From: Pseudomonas gingeri
GTDB lineage: Bacteria > Pseudomonadota > Gammaproteobacteria > Pseudomonadales > Pseudomonadaceae
DNA: 64,000 nucleotides
Direction of reading: 5' to 3'
Assembly: GCF_013386165.1 (NCBI RefSeq)
Contig: NZ_JACAOS010000001.1
Coordinates: 581,034 to 645,033 of the forward strand
In this document: in pieces, positions 29,477 through 38,690 of the stretch
Layout: each line of letters opens with the position of its first letter
Numbering within the stretch: position 1 is the stretch's first letter
Translations under genes and position numbers: made by a program
The notes under the pieces: generated by a model
Databases searched by the model: none
What the model was told of the DNA's origin: nothing
The model's input: only the letters and a program-made list of their open reading frames with translations

Positions 29477-29986
29477 TCAACTCATGCTGAATTTGACGTT
29501 GTAGCTGTAGGGCGGTGCCTTGAGGGTTTTGCTCAGTCGTGCCTTGCAGGACGCCTGGCGCTCACCGATGGACTCGGCTTTCCTGATCCAGATGGGCAGG
29601 TAGTTGGGCTGCTGGGTTTGGGCGAAACGTTCTTGCAGGGTGTGTTGGGCGACGAATCGGCATTTGCGCGGCCCGGCGCCATAGATGAACCAGGCCCTTG
29701 GACTGTCCAGTACCAGTTCGCGGCGCTCGCCGCTGGCGATGTTGAAGCTTGACGGCGCAGCGCCAGCCAGGTCGAGGCCGGTTCCCAGGAGTTCGAGAGG
29801 ACCCTGGGTGTCGTTGCTGATCTCGATGGACGTGACTATTTTGGACCGTCTGGCGTTTGACGGATCGGGTTCTGTGGCCACGGATTCGGGCGTGCCAACG
29901 CCGGAAGCGAAGGCGGCCAATGAAATCAGGCCCGAGAGCACGGCACAGAACAGCGCGAGGCTGATGGACTGCAGGAGGGGCGTCAT
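29477..29986 (-). CDS. Exported hypothetical protein
   Basis: 169-residue protein with a Sec-type signal (MTPLLQSISLALFCAVLSGL, probably cut after AFASG). The mature part holds EISNDTQGPLELLGTGLDL, LDSPRAWFIYGAGPRKC and only two further cysteines (KC and ASCKAR), which could form a disulfide. AAGGAA lies eight bases before the ATG at 29986; the frame continues 17 codons upstream without a family match. I do not recognise the family. Confidence 0.55.
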   Translation of the reverse strand: MTPLLQSISLALFCAVLSGLISLAAFASGVGTPESVATEPDPSNARRSKIVTSIEISNDTQGPLELLGTGLDLAGAAPSSFNIASGERRELVLDSPRAWFIYGAGPRKCRFVAQHTLQERFAQTQQPNYLPIWIRKAESIGERQASCKARLSKTLKAPPYSYNVKFSMS

Positions 29987-30201
29987 CTTATTAATTCCTT
30001 TTAATGAGGTCTTTGAGGCAGCGTCATCCCATGACACTGCACGCCTGGCCGATTCCGGCGAAGCGTTGGGTAAGTATGGGGTTTGTCGCCGAAAACACCC
30101 GGAGTAAAGGGCTGCGCGGCATGTAGGCTTATTCCGATATTGAGGTGAGCGTCTTTAATGAGGTTGCTTATTTGCCGAAGGCTGTCTTACTCGCACCCAT
30201 G

Positions 30202-30233
30202 AAAAAGCCCCGGCTCTTGCGAGCCGGGGCTTT
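30202..30233. terminator. Terminator after xenB
   Basis: AAAAAGCCCCGGCTC, TTGC, GAGCCGGGGCTTT: a strong ten-base-plus stem, 28 bases after the stop of leftward xenB. It may work in both directions. Confidence 0.85.
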
Positions 30234-30260
30234 CTGTTTACGGTCTTTACAGGGGAGTGC

Positions 30261-31310
30261 TTACAGCGTCGGGTAGTCGATGTAGCCGACCGGGCCTTTG
30301 CCGTAGAAGGTTTCCGGATTCGCCGGGTTCAACGGCGCATCGGCCTTCAGGCGGGCTGGCAGGTCCGGGTTGGCGATGAACGGCACGCCGAAGGCCACCG
30401 CATCGGCCTTGCCGCTGGACAGCCAGGCGTTGGCGCTGTCCCTGGTGAAGCGTTCGTTGGCGATGTAAGGGCCGCCGAACGCCGCCTTCAGTTGTGGACC
30501 GAGGCTGTCGCCGGCTTCTTTCTCGCGGGAGCAGATAAACGCGATACCGCGCTTGCCCAGCTCACGAGCGACGTAGGTGAAGGTTTCCGAGAGGTTTTCA
30601 TCGCCCATGTCGTGGGAGTCGGCGCGTGGCGCCAGGTGCATGCCGACGCGGCCGGCGCCCCAGACTTCGACCACGGCGTCGGTCACTTCGAGCAGCAGGC
30701 GTGCGCGGTTTTCCAGGGAACCACCATAGTTGTCGGTGCGCTGGTTGGTGCCGCTTTGCAGGAACTGGTCGAGCAGGTAGCCGTTGGCACCGTGGATTTC
30801 CACGCCGTCGAAACCTGCGGCCTTGGCGTTTTCCGCACCGACCCGGTAGGCGTCGACGATATCGGCGATTTCAGCGGTTTCCAGGGCGCGTGGGGTCGGG
30901 TAGTCCGACAGTGGGCGCACCAGGCTGACATGGCCCTTGGGTTGGACGGCGCTTGGTGCGACCGGCAGTTCGCCGTTCAGGTACGAAGGATGGGATACCC
31001 GGCCCACGTGCCACAGTTGCAGGAAGATCCGCCCGCCAGCAGCGTGGATGGCCTTGGTCACGTTAGCCCAGCCACGCACTTGGTCGTTGGACCAGATACC
31101 CGGGGTATCCGGGTAGCCGACGCCCATTGGCGTCACGGAAGTGGCTTCGCTGATGATCAGGCCGGCGGAGGCGCGCTGTACGTAGTACTCGGCCATCAAC
31201 GCGTTGGGCACACGACCTTCATCGGCGCGGCAGCGGGTCAGTGGGGCCATGATGATGCGGTTGGGCAGTTCCAGGTCGCCGAGTTTGATCGAATCGAAAA
31301 TAGTTGCCAT
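30261..31310 (-). CDS. xenB: Old yellow enzyme-family alkene reductase (xenobiotic reductase B type)
   Basis: 349-residue FMN-dependent ene-reductase, the exact length of XenB, which reduces nitrate esters, TNT and unsaturated carbonyls with NADPH. FMN contacts are in NRIIMAPLTRCRA and LQLWHVGR. The substrate-activating pair is H173 and N176 in EIHGANGYLLDQF, with RTDNYGGSLENR after it. The ATG at 31310 gives the family N-terminus (ATIFDSIKLGDLELPNR) five codons inside the longest frame. It is followed upstream by an MFS gene and an ArsR gene on the same strand, which forms a likely operon. Confidence 0.92.
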   Translation of the reverse strand: MATIFDSIKLGDLELPNRIIMAPLTRCRADEGRVPNALMAEYYVQRASAGLIISEATSVTPMGVGYPDTPGIWSNDQVRGWANVTKAIHAAGGRIFLQLWHVGRVSHPSYLNGELPVAPSAVQPKGHVSLVRPLSDYPTPRALETAEIADIVDAYRVGAENAKAAGFDGVEIHGANGYLLDQFLQSGTNQRTDNYGGSLENRARLLLEVTDAVVEVWGAGRVGMHLAPRADSHDMGDENLSETFTYVARELGKRGIAFICSREKEAGDSLGPQLKAAFGGPYIANERFTRDSANAWLSSGKADAVAFGVPFIANPDLPARLKADAPLNPANPETFYGKGPVGYIDYPTL

Positions 31311-31347
31311 GTGTACAACCCTCATGATTATCGGTTAATTGCAGGAT

Positions 31348-32514
31348 TCAGTGGGTAGCGGGTGCCAGCTCGTCGTTACCGCTCTGGCGAAAGGTAATCA
31401 GGGTGACCAGCAGCGCGAGGACCGCCAGTGCCGCGGCGGCCAGGGGCACGCTGGTGAGGCCGAAGCCGTGGGCGATGACGCTGCCGCCGACCCAGGCACC
31501 GAGGGCGTTGCCGAGGTTGAAGGCGCCGATGTTCAGGGTCGAGACCAGGTTGGGTGCGGCCTGGCCGTAGGTCACCACGTTGATCTGCAGGGCCGGTACG
31601 GCGGCGAAGCAGGCCGTTGCCCAGAGGAACAGGGTGATTTCGGCGGGGATCAGCACCAGGCTGCTCCAGGTCAGCACGGTGGCCAGCACGGCCATGGAGA
31701 TGAACACGCCGATCAGGGTGGCGGCGAGGTTCTTGTCCGCCAGCTTGCCGCCGATGATGTTGCCGAGGGTCAGGCCCAGGCCCATCAGCACCAGGGTCCA
31801 GGTCACGCCCCGTGGTGAGACGCCGGTCACCTCGCCGAGCAGCGGCGCGATGTAGGTGAACAGGGCGAACACGGCGGCGGAGAACAGTGCGGTCATGCTC
31901 AGGGACAGCCAGAGTCCGGCGCCCTTCAGCGCGGCCAGTTCGGCGCGCATGTCGAGTTTTTCCTCGTCACGCTTGGCCGGCAGGTAGCGGATCAGGCCGA
32001 TCAGCGCGATTACGCCGATCACCGTCACTGCCCAGAAGGTCGAGCGCCAGCCGGCCTGTTGGCCCAGTGCGGTGCCCAGGGGAACGCCGAGTACGTTGGC
32101 CAGGGTCAGGCCGGTGAACATCAGGGCCACGGCCGAGGCACGCTTGTCCGGGGCCACCAGATTGGCCGCAACCACCGAACCGATGCCGAAGAAGGCACCA
32201 TGACACAGGGCGGTGACGATCCGGGCGAACATCAATACGTTGTAGTCACTGGCGACGGCGCACAGCAGGTTGCCGACGATAAAAATCCCCATCAGTGCGA
32301 CCAGGGCGGCCTTGCGCGGCAGCCGGGCGGTGGCCATGGCCATGAACGGTGCGCCGATCGCGACGCCCAGGGCGTAGCCGGTCACCAGCCAGCCGGCACC
32401 GGGAATCGACACGCCGAGGTCCGCCGCGACATTGGGCAACAGGCCCATGATGACGAACTCCGTGGTGCCGATAGCGAAAGCGCTGAGGGCCAGGATGAGC
32501 AATGAAAGGGGCAT
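31348..32514 (-). CDS. MFS exporter of the DHA1 (AraJ/YdhP-like) group
   Basis: 388-residue 12-helix transporter with FAIGTTEFVIMGLLPNVAADLG at the N-terminus, the mark of the AraJ/YdhP/sugar-efflux subgroup, and the loop MAMATARLPRKAAL. The substrate is unknown. It lies between arsR and xenB with 37 bases to xenB and 16 to arsR, so the three are probably co-transcribed and respond to the same electrophile or quinone-like signal. Confidence 0.87.
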   Translation of the reverse strand: MPLSLLILALSAFAIGTTEFVIMGLLPNVAADLGVSIPGAGWLVTGYALGVAIGAPFMAMATARLPRKAALVALMGIFIVGNLLCAVASDYNVLMFARIVTALCHGAFFGIGSVVAANLVAPDKRASAVALMFTGLTLANVLGVPLGTALGQQAGWRSTFWAVTVIGVIALIGLIRYLPAKRDEEKLDMRAELAALKGAGLWLSLSMTALFSAAVFALFTYIAPLLGEVTGVSPRGVTWTLVLMGLGLTLGNIIGGKLADKNLAATLIGVFISMAVLATVLTWSSLVLIPAEITLFLWATACFAAVPALQINVVTYGQAAPNLVSTLNIGAFNLGNALGAWVGGSVIAHGFGLTSVPLAAAALAVLALLVTLITFRQSGNDELAPATH

Positions 32515-32530
32515 CTTGTACGATCCTTGG

Positions 32531-32833
32531 TTAGAGCTCTTGGCTCATGATGCGGAGGAATTCCTGAATGGTTTCCTCGTTGCGTTTGAAGAAGTGCCAC
32601 TGACCGACTTTCTGGCTGCTGATCAAGCCAGCACGTTGCAAGGTCGCCAGATGCGCGGACACGGTGGACTGCGACAGGCCGCAGCGTTGGTCGATCTGTC
32701 CGGCGCAGACACCGTGTGTGTGCCCGTGCTGCTGGTCGGGGAACTGGTTTTGCGGGTCTTTCAGCCAGGTGAGAATGTCTCGGCGTACTGGGTGTGCCAG
32801 CGCTTTTATTATTTCGTCGAGGTCAAGGGTCAT
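32531..32833 (-). CDS. ArsR-family repressor
   Basis: 100-residue winged-helix regulator. It opens MTLDLDEIIKALAHPVRRDILTWL, then CGLSQSTVSAHLATLQRAGL is the recognition helix and VGQWHFFKRNE the wing. The metal-binding ELCVC box of ArsR/SmtB is absent, but HGHTHGVCAGQID contains histidines and one cysteine (and CGLS another) that could bind a ligand or be modified by electrophiles. First gene of the probable arsR-MFS-xenB operon. Inverted repeats lie just upstream. Confidence 0.87.
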   Translation of the reverse strand: MTLDLDEIIKALAHPVRRDILTWLKDPQNQFPDQQHGHTHGVCAGQIDQRCGLSQSTVSAHLATLQRAGLISSQKVGQWHFFKRNEETIQEFLRIMSQEL

Positions 32834-32860
32834 GGTCGTTGCTCGGGGTGGATAAAACGT

Positions 32861-32904
32861 TATATCGCGATGGGGCGAAATATATATTGGTGTTTCGCGA
32901 TATA
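32861..32904. promoter_or_regulatory. Inverted-repeat operator between arsR and acpH
   Basis: TATATCGCGA and TCGCGATATA are perfect ten-base inverted arms 24 bases apart, just upstream of arsR. A related pair TATATCG / CGATATG lies at 32941-32962. They are likely ArsR binding sites. Confidence 0.65.
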
Positions 32905-32989
32905 CCAATATGATTTTGATCTGATCTCCGTGTGATTCGCTATATCGGGTTATAACGATATGGGCCAGCGAGGTGCTAAGCTGTCGCTC

Positions 32990-33571
32990 ATGAATTATCT
33001 CGCACACCTGCATCTGGGCGGCCAACGCCCGGAACAACTGCTCGGCAGCCTCTATGGCGATTTCGTCAAAGGTCGCGTGCAAGGGCAGTTCACCCCGTCG
33101 ATCGAAGCGGCGATCCAGCTGCATCGGCATATCGATGTGTTTACCGATCGCCACCCCTTGGTGGGGCACGCCTTGTCGCGGTTTTCCCAGACGCGGCGGC
33201 GTTATGCCGGGATTGTCCTGGATGTGTTCTTCGATCACTGCCTGGCGCGGGACTGGGCGCTTTATGCCGAAGGCGAGTTGGACAGCTTTACCGCCCAGGT
33301 TTATCGCGTTCTGGAAGGCGAGCCGAACCTGCCGGGGCGCCTGGCCGAGATTGCGCCGTATATGGCGGCGGATGACTGGTTGGGGTCCTACCGCGATTTC
33401 GAGGTGCTGGGGCCGGTGTTGCGGGGGATTTCGCGGCGTTTGTCGCGGCCCGAGGAGCTGGCGCATGCGATGGATGAGCTGGAAGGGTTGTACGAGCCGT
33501 TGAGCGAGGACTTTCGGCTGTTCTATCCCGAGTTGCAGGCGTTTTCCCGGCAGGAATGCCATCCACTGTAG
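32990..33571 (+). CDS. acpH: Acyl carrier protein phosphodiesterase (AcpH-like)
   Basis: 193-residue member of the AcpH family, which removes the 4'-phosphopantetheine group from holo-ACP. Family residues are seen in MNYLAHLHLGG, LYGDFVKGRV, IQLHRHIDVFTDRHP and VLDVFFDHCLARDW (histidines and aspartates of the HD-like metal site). I placed the start at the ATG at 32990 because the family begins MNYLAHL; the frame also runs from 32960. The stop codon TAG lies inside the first REP of a REPIN, so the repeat trimmed or replaced the original gene end. Confidence 0.85.
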   Translation: MNYLAHLHLGGQRPEQLLGSLYGDFVKGRVQGQFTPSIEAAIQLHRHIDVFTDRHPLVGHALSRFSQTRRRYAGIVLDVFFDHCLARDWALYAEGELDSFTAQVYRVLEGEPNLPGRLAEIAPYMAADDWLGSYRDFEVLGPVLRGISRRLSRPEELAHAMDELEGLYEPLSEDFRLFYPELQAFSRQECHPL

Positions 33572-33656
33572 GAGCCGGCTTGCTGGCGATAGCGATTTTT
33601 CAGGCGACTGTGATGTCGACCATCAGATGGCTATCGCCGGCAAGCCGGCTCCTACA
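33567..33656. repeat. REPIN (two inverted REP sequences)
   Basis: The 27-base REP from 33567 (starting TGTAGGAGCCGGCTTGC) and its inverted copy ending at 33656 differ at one position and enclose about 36 bases, a typical REPIN of fluorescent pseudomonads, placed between convergent acpH and olsA. Confidence 0.9.
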
Positions 33657-33659
33657 GGG

Positions 33660-34484
33660 TTATGCTGCGTTTTCAATATCTTGCAAAGAGGTGGTTTCGG
33701 CTTCGGCCTGACGTGGTGTTGAACGCTTCACCTCAGCCACTTCACCGAACAGCGCCATCTGCACCGCCTGCTGCGCCTGGAAGGCCAGCGCCGCACGTTC
33801 CTGGCCATTGCAGGCAATTGGTTCGAGTATCTGGATTTCCACATCGCCCTGATCATTGGAGAACAGGCGCATCAGGTGCGAGAGCAGATCGTCATCGCCA
33901 ATGAACGGCGCCAGCCTGTCGGGCTTGCCATCGCGCAGATAACGAATGGCCACCGGTTGCAACGCGACATCCGCATCGATCGCCGCCGACAGCAGGCGAC
34001 CGTGGAAGGTGCGCAGCGAACGACCATCGGTGGTGGTGCCTTCCGGAAACATCAGCAACGGGTGCTGCTGCTCCAGATGACGGGTCATCTGCTTGCGGAT
34101 GAGTTGACTGTCACCCGAGCCTCGGCGGATAAACAGGCTGCCGGCTTTCGCGGCCAGCCACCCGGCCACCGGCCAGGTCCGGACTTCGGCTTTGGACAGA
34201 AAGGACATCGGGGCCAGGCCGCCGAGCAGGGCGATATCGGTCCACGACACATGGTTGCTGACCCACAACATCGGCTGGCTGGGCAGTTCGCCGCGTACGG
34301 TCACGCGAAAGGGCAGGGCATTGCTCAGGCGCGCCATGAAAAAGCGTGACCAGCGTTGCCGCCGCACCATGGAGTTGGCGATTTTCAGGCGTTCGAACAC
34401 CCCGAACACACTGGCCATGCTCAGGCCCAGCGCCACCACCAGCAGCACCCGGGCAATCCGCGCGTACACCCGCAGGCGGCTCAT
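33660..34484 (-). CDS. olsA: Lyso-ornithine lipid O-acyltransferase (PlsC family)
   Basis: 274-residue 1-acyl-glycerol-phosphate-acyltransferase-type protein. An N-terminal hydrophobic stretch (VLLVVALGLSMASVFGVF) anchors it. The HX4D catalytic motif is NHVSWTD with H78 and D83, and the substrate motif is FPEGTTTDG near 146-154. It is coupled to olsB by a TGATG overlap, which points to the second step of ornithine-lipid synthesis. The longer frame to 34715 covers olsB and is not real. Confidence 0.9.
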   Translation of the reverse strand: MSRLRVYARIARVLLVVALGLSMASVFGVFERLKIANSMVRRQRWSRFFMARLSNALPFRVTVRGELPSQPMLWVSNHVSWTDIALLGGLAPMSFLSKAEVRTWPVAGWLAAKAGSLFIRRGSGDSQLIRKQMTRHLEQQHPLLMFPEGTTTDGRSLRTFHGRLLSAAIDADVALQPVAIRYLRDGKPDRLAPFIGDDDLLSHLMRLFSNDQGDVEIQILEPIACNGQERAALAFQAQQAVQMALFGEVAEVKRSTPRQAEAETTSLQDIENAA

Positions 34485-35239
34485 CAGACGGCCGCCTTGA
34501 AGTGCCGTGCGTAGCGTGGGCACAACTCGTCGCGCTTGAGCAGGATAAACACGTCGGCCACCTGGAAGTCTTCGTCCCAGCACGGCTCGCCGCAGATCTT
34601 CGCGCCCAGGCGCATGTAGGCCTTGAGCAGCGGCGGCATTTCGGCGATGACGTTGCCGGGAATATCCAGCGACGGCAGCGGCTTTTTCGGTTCGGCGCGC
34701 AGGTGCTCGGTGCACAGGTAACGTTCGCGCAGGCGTTGCATGATGGCCTGGGCCTGGATGCCGCCGTCCTGCATCGAGATGCTGGCGCAGCCCATCAGGT
34801 AGCTGTAGCCGCCTTCGTTGAGGACTTCGGCCAGTTCGCCCCAGAGCACGGCGATGGTGCCGCCGTTACGGTAGGCCGGGTCGACGCAGGTACGCCCGAT
34901 TTCCAGGATCGGCCCTTGCAGATGACCCAGGCCGTGCAGGCTGAATTCTTCTTCGCTGTAGTAGCGGCCCAGGGTGTTGGCGGCCTTGTGGTCGAGCAGG
35001 CGGGTGGTGGCCACCAGGCGGCCGGTGTTCAGGTCGCGCACGCCGATATGGGAGCAGTGCACATCATAATCATCCATGTCCAGGCCCAGTTCAGCGCCTT
35101 TGAGCTTGGCATTGAATTCGCCGCTGAAGACGTTGAAGCGCAAGGCCTGGGCTTCTTGCAATGCCGTGGCGCCCAGCAGGCGTTCGGCTTGCAGACGGCG
35201 TTCACTGCCGGTGTCGCTGATGCGGGCGATCTGGGTCAT
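34484..35239 (-). CDS. olsB: L-ornithine N(alpha)-acyltransferase
   Basis: 251-residue hemolysin/GNAT-like acyltransferase that attaches a 3-hydroxyacyl group from ACP to ornithine, the first step of ornithine-lipid synthesis, a phosphorus-free membrane lipid often used under phosphate limitation. Family segments include [29 protein letters not shown] and [13 protein letters not shown]. Length is as in P. aeruginosa OlsB (about 250). First gene of olsBA. Confidence 0.92.
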   Translation of the reverse strand: MTQIARISDTGSERRLQAERLLGATALQEAQALRFNVFSGEFNAKLKGAELGLDMDDYDVHCSHIGVRDLNTGRLVATTRLLDHKAANTLGRYYSEEEFSLHGLGHLQGPILEIGRTCVDPAYRNGGTIAVLWGELAEVLNEGGYSYLMGCASISMQDGGIQAQAIMQRLRERYLCTEHLRAEPKKPLPSLDIPGNVIAEMPPLLKAYMRLGAKICGEPCWDEDFQVADVFILLKRDELCPRYARHFKAAV

Positions 35240-35461
35240 TACGAGTCTCCGGTTGCCGGCCAGGGGTGCGGCCAGTCGACTTTGTTGTGCAAAGTCAGGC
35301 TATTTAGCCCCGGTGTCATCGCCATGAAGCTTTGGTGATGCTTATATGACACGGCCTCGGGAGCGTTTCCGGGCCTGTGTTTCACCTCGCAGGGTCCGTG
35401 CACCCGAATTGTCATCAAACGGTCTTATGCTGGCGCCTGGCTATTTCTGCGAGCGGGCTCC

Positions 35462-36562
35462 ATGTCCAAGGGTTCGACCTTTTTCTCTGCCTTGTTGTTG
35501 GCGTTAAGCGTCACTGCCCGTGCCGAGGTCTGGCCGGGCGAAGACTGGTCCCTGGGGCCGCAGGTGTCCGGTCCGGCGCTTGAAGCCCTGGAGTCCTACG
35601 CGTTTCCCCCGCGCGACGATAACTCGCGCAAAGGTGTCCGCACCGATGCGCTGCTGGTGATCCGCCACGGCGAGATCATCTATGAGCGTTATGCCGGTCC
35701 CACCCACGTCAATACCCCGCACCTCACCTGGTCCGTCAGCAAAAGTGTGATGGCCACCGTGCTGGGCGTGGCCTACGGCCAAGGCCTGTTCCAACTGCAT
35801 GATTCGGCGGCGCGCTTCTACCGGCCCATGCGCGCGCATCCCAATGTGACCCTGGAACACTTGATGAACTGGTCCTCCGGTATCGACTGGCAGGAGGACT
35901 ACGAATACGCGCCGTTGAAGTCGTCGGTGGTGGCGATGCTCTACACCCTGGGGCACACCGATATGGCCGGCTATACCGCCGCCCATGGCGAGTACCACCG
36001 GCCGGGGCAGTCCTTCCGTTATTCCAGCGGCGACAGCAATGTGCTGTCCGCCGCCTTGCGCCGGATTGTCGGGGCCAAGCGTTATCCGAACTATCCCTGG
36101 ACCGCGCTGTTCGACCCGTTGGGTATTCGCAGCGCGGTCTGGGAGCGCGATGCCAGCGGCACCTTCGTCGCCTCGTCCTACGCTTATATGACGGCTCGGG
36201 ATCTGGCGCGGATCGGTCTGCTGATGGAGCGCGAGGGACGCTGGGGAGAGCGGCAATTGCTGCCCAGGGCCTGGGTGAATTTCAACCTGCGGCCCTTCGC
36301 CGGCTACAAACCGGGACAGGATGAGGCCGTGGGTGGTGGCCAGTGGTGGCTCAATCGTTCGATCAAGGGCGCCGCCAAGCCTTGGCCAGATGCCCCGCCG
36401 GACACCTTCGCCGCCCTCGGGCACTGGGGCCAGGTGTTGTACGTGATTCCCAGTTCGGACCTGGTCATCGTGCGCTACGGCGATGACCGCGACGGCAGCT
36501 ATCGACACAACGAGCTGCTCAAGCGGGCACTGGCCGCTTTCGCGCCGACGGTGACGCCATGA
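35462..36562 (+). CDS. Exported serine hydrolase (beta-lactamase-like, class C fold)
   Basis: 366-residue penicillin-binding-protein-like hydrolase with a signal peptide cut near ARA/EVW. The SxxK motif is SVSK at residues 91-94, the second motif is YSSGDSN (Tyr of YxN type), and the third (KTG-like) is replaced by GHWGQ. The family includes esterases, D-amino-acid peptidases and 6-aminohexanoate-dimer hydrolases, so the substrate is open. It overlaps the next gene by four bases (ATGA). Confidence 0.83.
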   Translation: MSKGSTFFSALLLALSVTARAEVWPGEDWSLGPQVSGPALEALESYAFPPRDDNSRKGVRTDALLVIRHGEIIYERYAGPTHVNTPHLTWSVSKSVMATVLGVAYGQGLFQLHDSAARFYRPMRAHPNVTLEHLMNWSSGIDWQEDYEYAPLKSSVVAMLYTLGHTDMAGYTAAHGEYHRPGQSFRYSSGDSNVLSAALRRIVGAKRYPNYPWTALFDPLGIRSAVWERDASGTFVASSYAYMTARDLARIGLLMEREGRWGERQLLPRAWVNFNLRPFAGYKPGQDEAVGGGQWWLNRSIKGAAKPWPDAPPDTFAALGHWGQVLYVIPSSDLVIVRYGDDRDGSYRHNELLKRALAAFAPTVTP

Positions 36563-36888
36563 GTGCCTGGGGCGTTGTGCGTCGGCGTCCGCTGGTCAGC
36601 CTGCTGCTGATATTGCTGGTGGCCGTGGGCGCCTGGATCTGGCATGAGCGGCAGGCGTTGCGGGCCTTTCCCGGGATCATCAGCGCCTACACCGCCAAGG
36701 AGTACTGTTCCTGCCGTTATGTGATGAACAACCCGGCGGACTATTGCCTGGGCTATGTCAAACAATCGGTGTCGATCAGCGACTTCCAGGATGATCCCCA
36801 GCAGCATCGGGTCACTGCCCGGGGGCTGGGGCGTAGCAGCAGCGCCGTCTGGCTCGGTCCGCGCGAAGGTTGCCGGTTGGAGCCCTGA
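36559..36888 (+). CDS. Small membrane-anchored hypothetical protein
   Basis: 109 residues with one N-terminal helix (PLVSLLLILLVAVGAWIW) and a soluble domain with three close cysteines (EYCSCRYV, DYCLGY) and one later (EGCRLEP) that may form disulfides in the periplasm. Coupled to the serine hydrolase by an ATGA overlap, so probably works with it. Function unknown. Confidence 0.68.
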   Translation: MSAWGVVRRRPLVSLLLILLVAVGAWIWHERQALRAFPGIISAYTAKEYCSCRYVMNNPADYCLGYVKQSVSISDFQDDPQQHRVTARGLGRSSSAVWLGPREGCRLEP

Positions 36889-36952
36889 TCCGTGGTTTGC
36901 CACCTCTATCCGGGGCGGGTAAGGTGGTGCCTACGTTCAATCAGGAGCTTGC

Positions 36953-37531
36953 ATGCACCGGTCCCGCCTATTTCTGGCCCTGCTCGGGGTGCTCGCCCTG
37001 CCGGCCCAGGCCAACTGGTACCTGGACAATGAGTCCTCACGCCTGTCATTCATTACTACCCACAACGCCGATATTTCCGAAGTCCATCGCTTCCTGACCT
37101 TGCACGGCAAGATTGACCGCCAAGGCGTCGCCACACTGGAAGTGGAACTGGAGTCGGTCAGCACCGGTATTCCCCTGCGTGACGAGCGCTTGCGTCGCGA
37201 TCTGTTCGAAATCAAGACCTGGCCCGAGGCGCAGGTTGTCGCGCAGATCAATGTCCAGCCCATCAGTGACCTGGCCCCTGGCGCGCAGTTGGAGTTGCGT
37301 CTGCCGCTGGTGGTGAAACTGCGTGGCAAGGAGCACAGCTACAACGCCGAGCTGCTGGCGACCCGCCTCGATGACCGACGCTTCCAGGTGGTGACTCTGG
37401 AACCGCTGGTGCTGCATGCCGAGGACTTCGACCTGCTGCCGGGGCTGGCGACACTACGCAAGGCCGCCGGTCTGTCGGCCATCAGTTTATCGGTACCGGT
37501 GGGCGCGGTACTGATTTTCGCAGCGCGCTGA
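36953..37531 (+). CDS. YceI-family periplasmic lipocalin-like protein
   Basis: 192-residue protein with a signal peptide (ALLGVLALPAQA, cut before NWYL). The YceI fold is an eight-strand barrel that binds isoprenoid quinone or similar lipids. Family segments: ESSRLSFITTHNADISEVHRF, then LEVELESVSTGIPLRDERL, and the C-terminal LSVPVGAVLIFAA. It precedes a PLD-family gene by one base, so the two are probably co-transcribed. Confidence 0.85.
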   Translation: MHRSRLFLALLGVLALPAQANWYLDNESSRLSFITTHNADISEVHRFLTLHGKIDRQGVATLEVELESVSTGIPLRDERLRRDLFEIKTWPEAQVVAQINVQPISDLAPGAQLELRLPLVVKLRGKEHSYNAELLATRLDDRRFQVVTLEPLVLHAEDFDLLPGLATLRKAAGLSAISLSVPVGAVLIFAAR

Positions 37532-37532
37532 C

Positions 37533-38690
37533 ATGGCCGGAGCGATCTTCCCTTGGCGCGCCGACAACGTGTTCGAGCTGCTCATCGATGGCCCGAGTTT
37601 TTTTCCTCGGATGTTTGAGGCGATTGCCCACGCCGAGCGCCAGGTGGAGCTGGAGCTTTACCTGGTGGAGGCCGGCGCCTGTGCCGAGGCCATGGTGCGA
37701 GTGCTGGCCGAGGCGGCTGAACGTGGCGTGCGGGTGCGCTGTCTATTCGATGATTACGGCAGCCTGGCCTTTACCCTGGGCCTGCGTCGACGCTTGATCG
37801 AGGCCGGGGTCGAGTTGCGCTTCTACAATCGCCTGAGCTGGCGCCGTTGGGTACGCAACCTTTACCGCGATCACCGCAAGCTCCTGCTGGTGGACCAGTC
37901 GGTGGCGGTGGTCGGCGGGACCGGCGTTACCGATGAGTTCTGGACGCCGGATGAAAACCGCTTCGAATGGCATGAAGTCATGGTGCGAATCAGCGGCCCC
38001 CTGGTGCTCGACTGGCAGTTGCTGTTCGACCGTCAGTGGCTGGCCAACCAGCAACGTGCCGCCTGGAGACCCCTGGCGCCCTTCGGCCTGCCACGCCTGC
38101 CCAAGGTTCCTCCGGCCGGGGAGGGCCTGGGCCGGGTAGCCTATGCCGACGCTCGCCAGCATCGGGATATCCTGCGTTCCCTGGTGCGCGGGCTGAACAG
38201 CGGCAAGCAGCGCATCTGGCTGGCGACGCCATATTTCCTGCCAACCTGGAAAGTCCGCCGTTCCCTGCGTCGGGCGGCCAGCCGGGGGATCGATGTGCGC
38301 CTGCTGTTGACCGGGCCGCGTACCGACCATCCGTCGGTGCGTTACGCTGGCCATCGGTATTACCCGCGCTTGCTCAAGGCCGGGGTGCAGATTTTCGAGT
38401 ACCAGCCGTGTTTCCTGCATTTGAAAATGGTGCTGATCGATGACTGGGTCAGTATCGGTTCGTGCAATTTCGATCATTGGAACCTGCGTTTCAATCTGGA
38501 GGCCAATCTCGAAGCCCTCGATCCGTCGTTGACCCGGGCGGTGGAGAGCAGTTTCCTCAATGACTTCGCCCTCAGCCAGTCGGTCAGCCTGCAGGACTGG
38601 AAGGCGCGGCCGCTGTGGCAGCGCGCCAAGCAGCGGTTGTGGGGGTGGGTCGATCGGCTGGTCGTCAATGCGCTGAATAGACGGGGTTGA
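37533..38690 (+). CDS. Phospholipase D-family protein (ClsB-like cardiolipin synthase)
   Basis: 385-residue enzyme with two HKD motifs. The first is HRKLLLVD (H114, K116, D121), the second HLKMVLIDD near 292-300, followed by GSCNFDHWNLRFNLEAN. There is no N-terminal membrane domain, so it fits the ClsB/ClsC group (about 400 residues) rather than ClsA. It would condense phosphatidylglycerol with another phospholipid. It follows the YceI gene directly. Confidence 0.85.
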   Translation: MAGAIFPWRADNVFELLIDGPSFFPRMFEAIAHAERQVELELYLVEAGACAEAMVRVLAEAAERGVRVRCLFDDYGSLAFTLGLRRRLIEAGVELRFYNRLSWRRWVRNLYRDHRKLLLVDQSVAVVGGTGVTDEFWTPDENRFEWHEVMVRISGPLVLDWQLLFDRQWLANQQRAAWRPLAPFGLPRLPKVPPAGEGLGRVAYADARQHRDILRSLVRGLNSGKQRIWLATPYFLPTWKVRRSLRRAASRGIDVRLLLTGPRTDHPSVRYAGHRYYPRLLKAGVQIFEYQPCFLHLKMVLIDDWVSIGSCNFDHWNLRFNLEANLEALDPSLTRAVESSFLNDFALSQSVSLQDWKARPLWQRAKQRLWGWVDRLVVNALNRRG

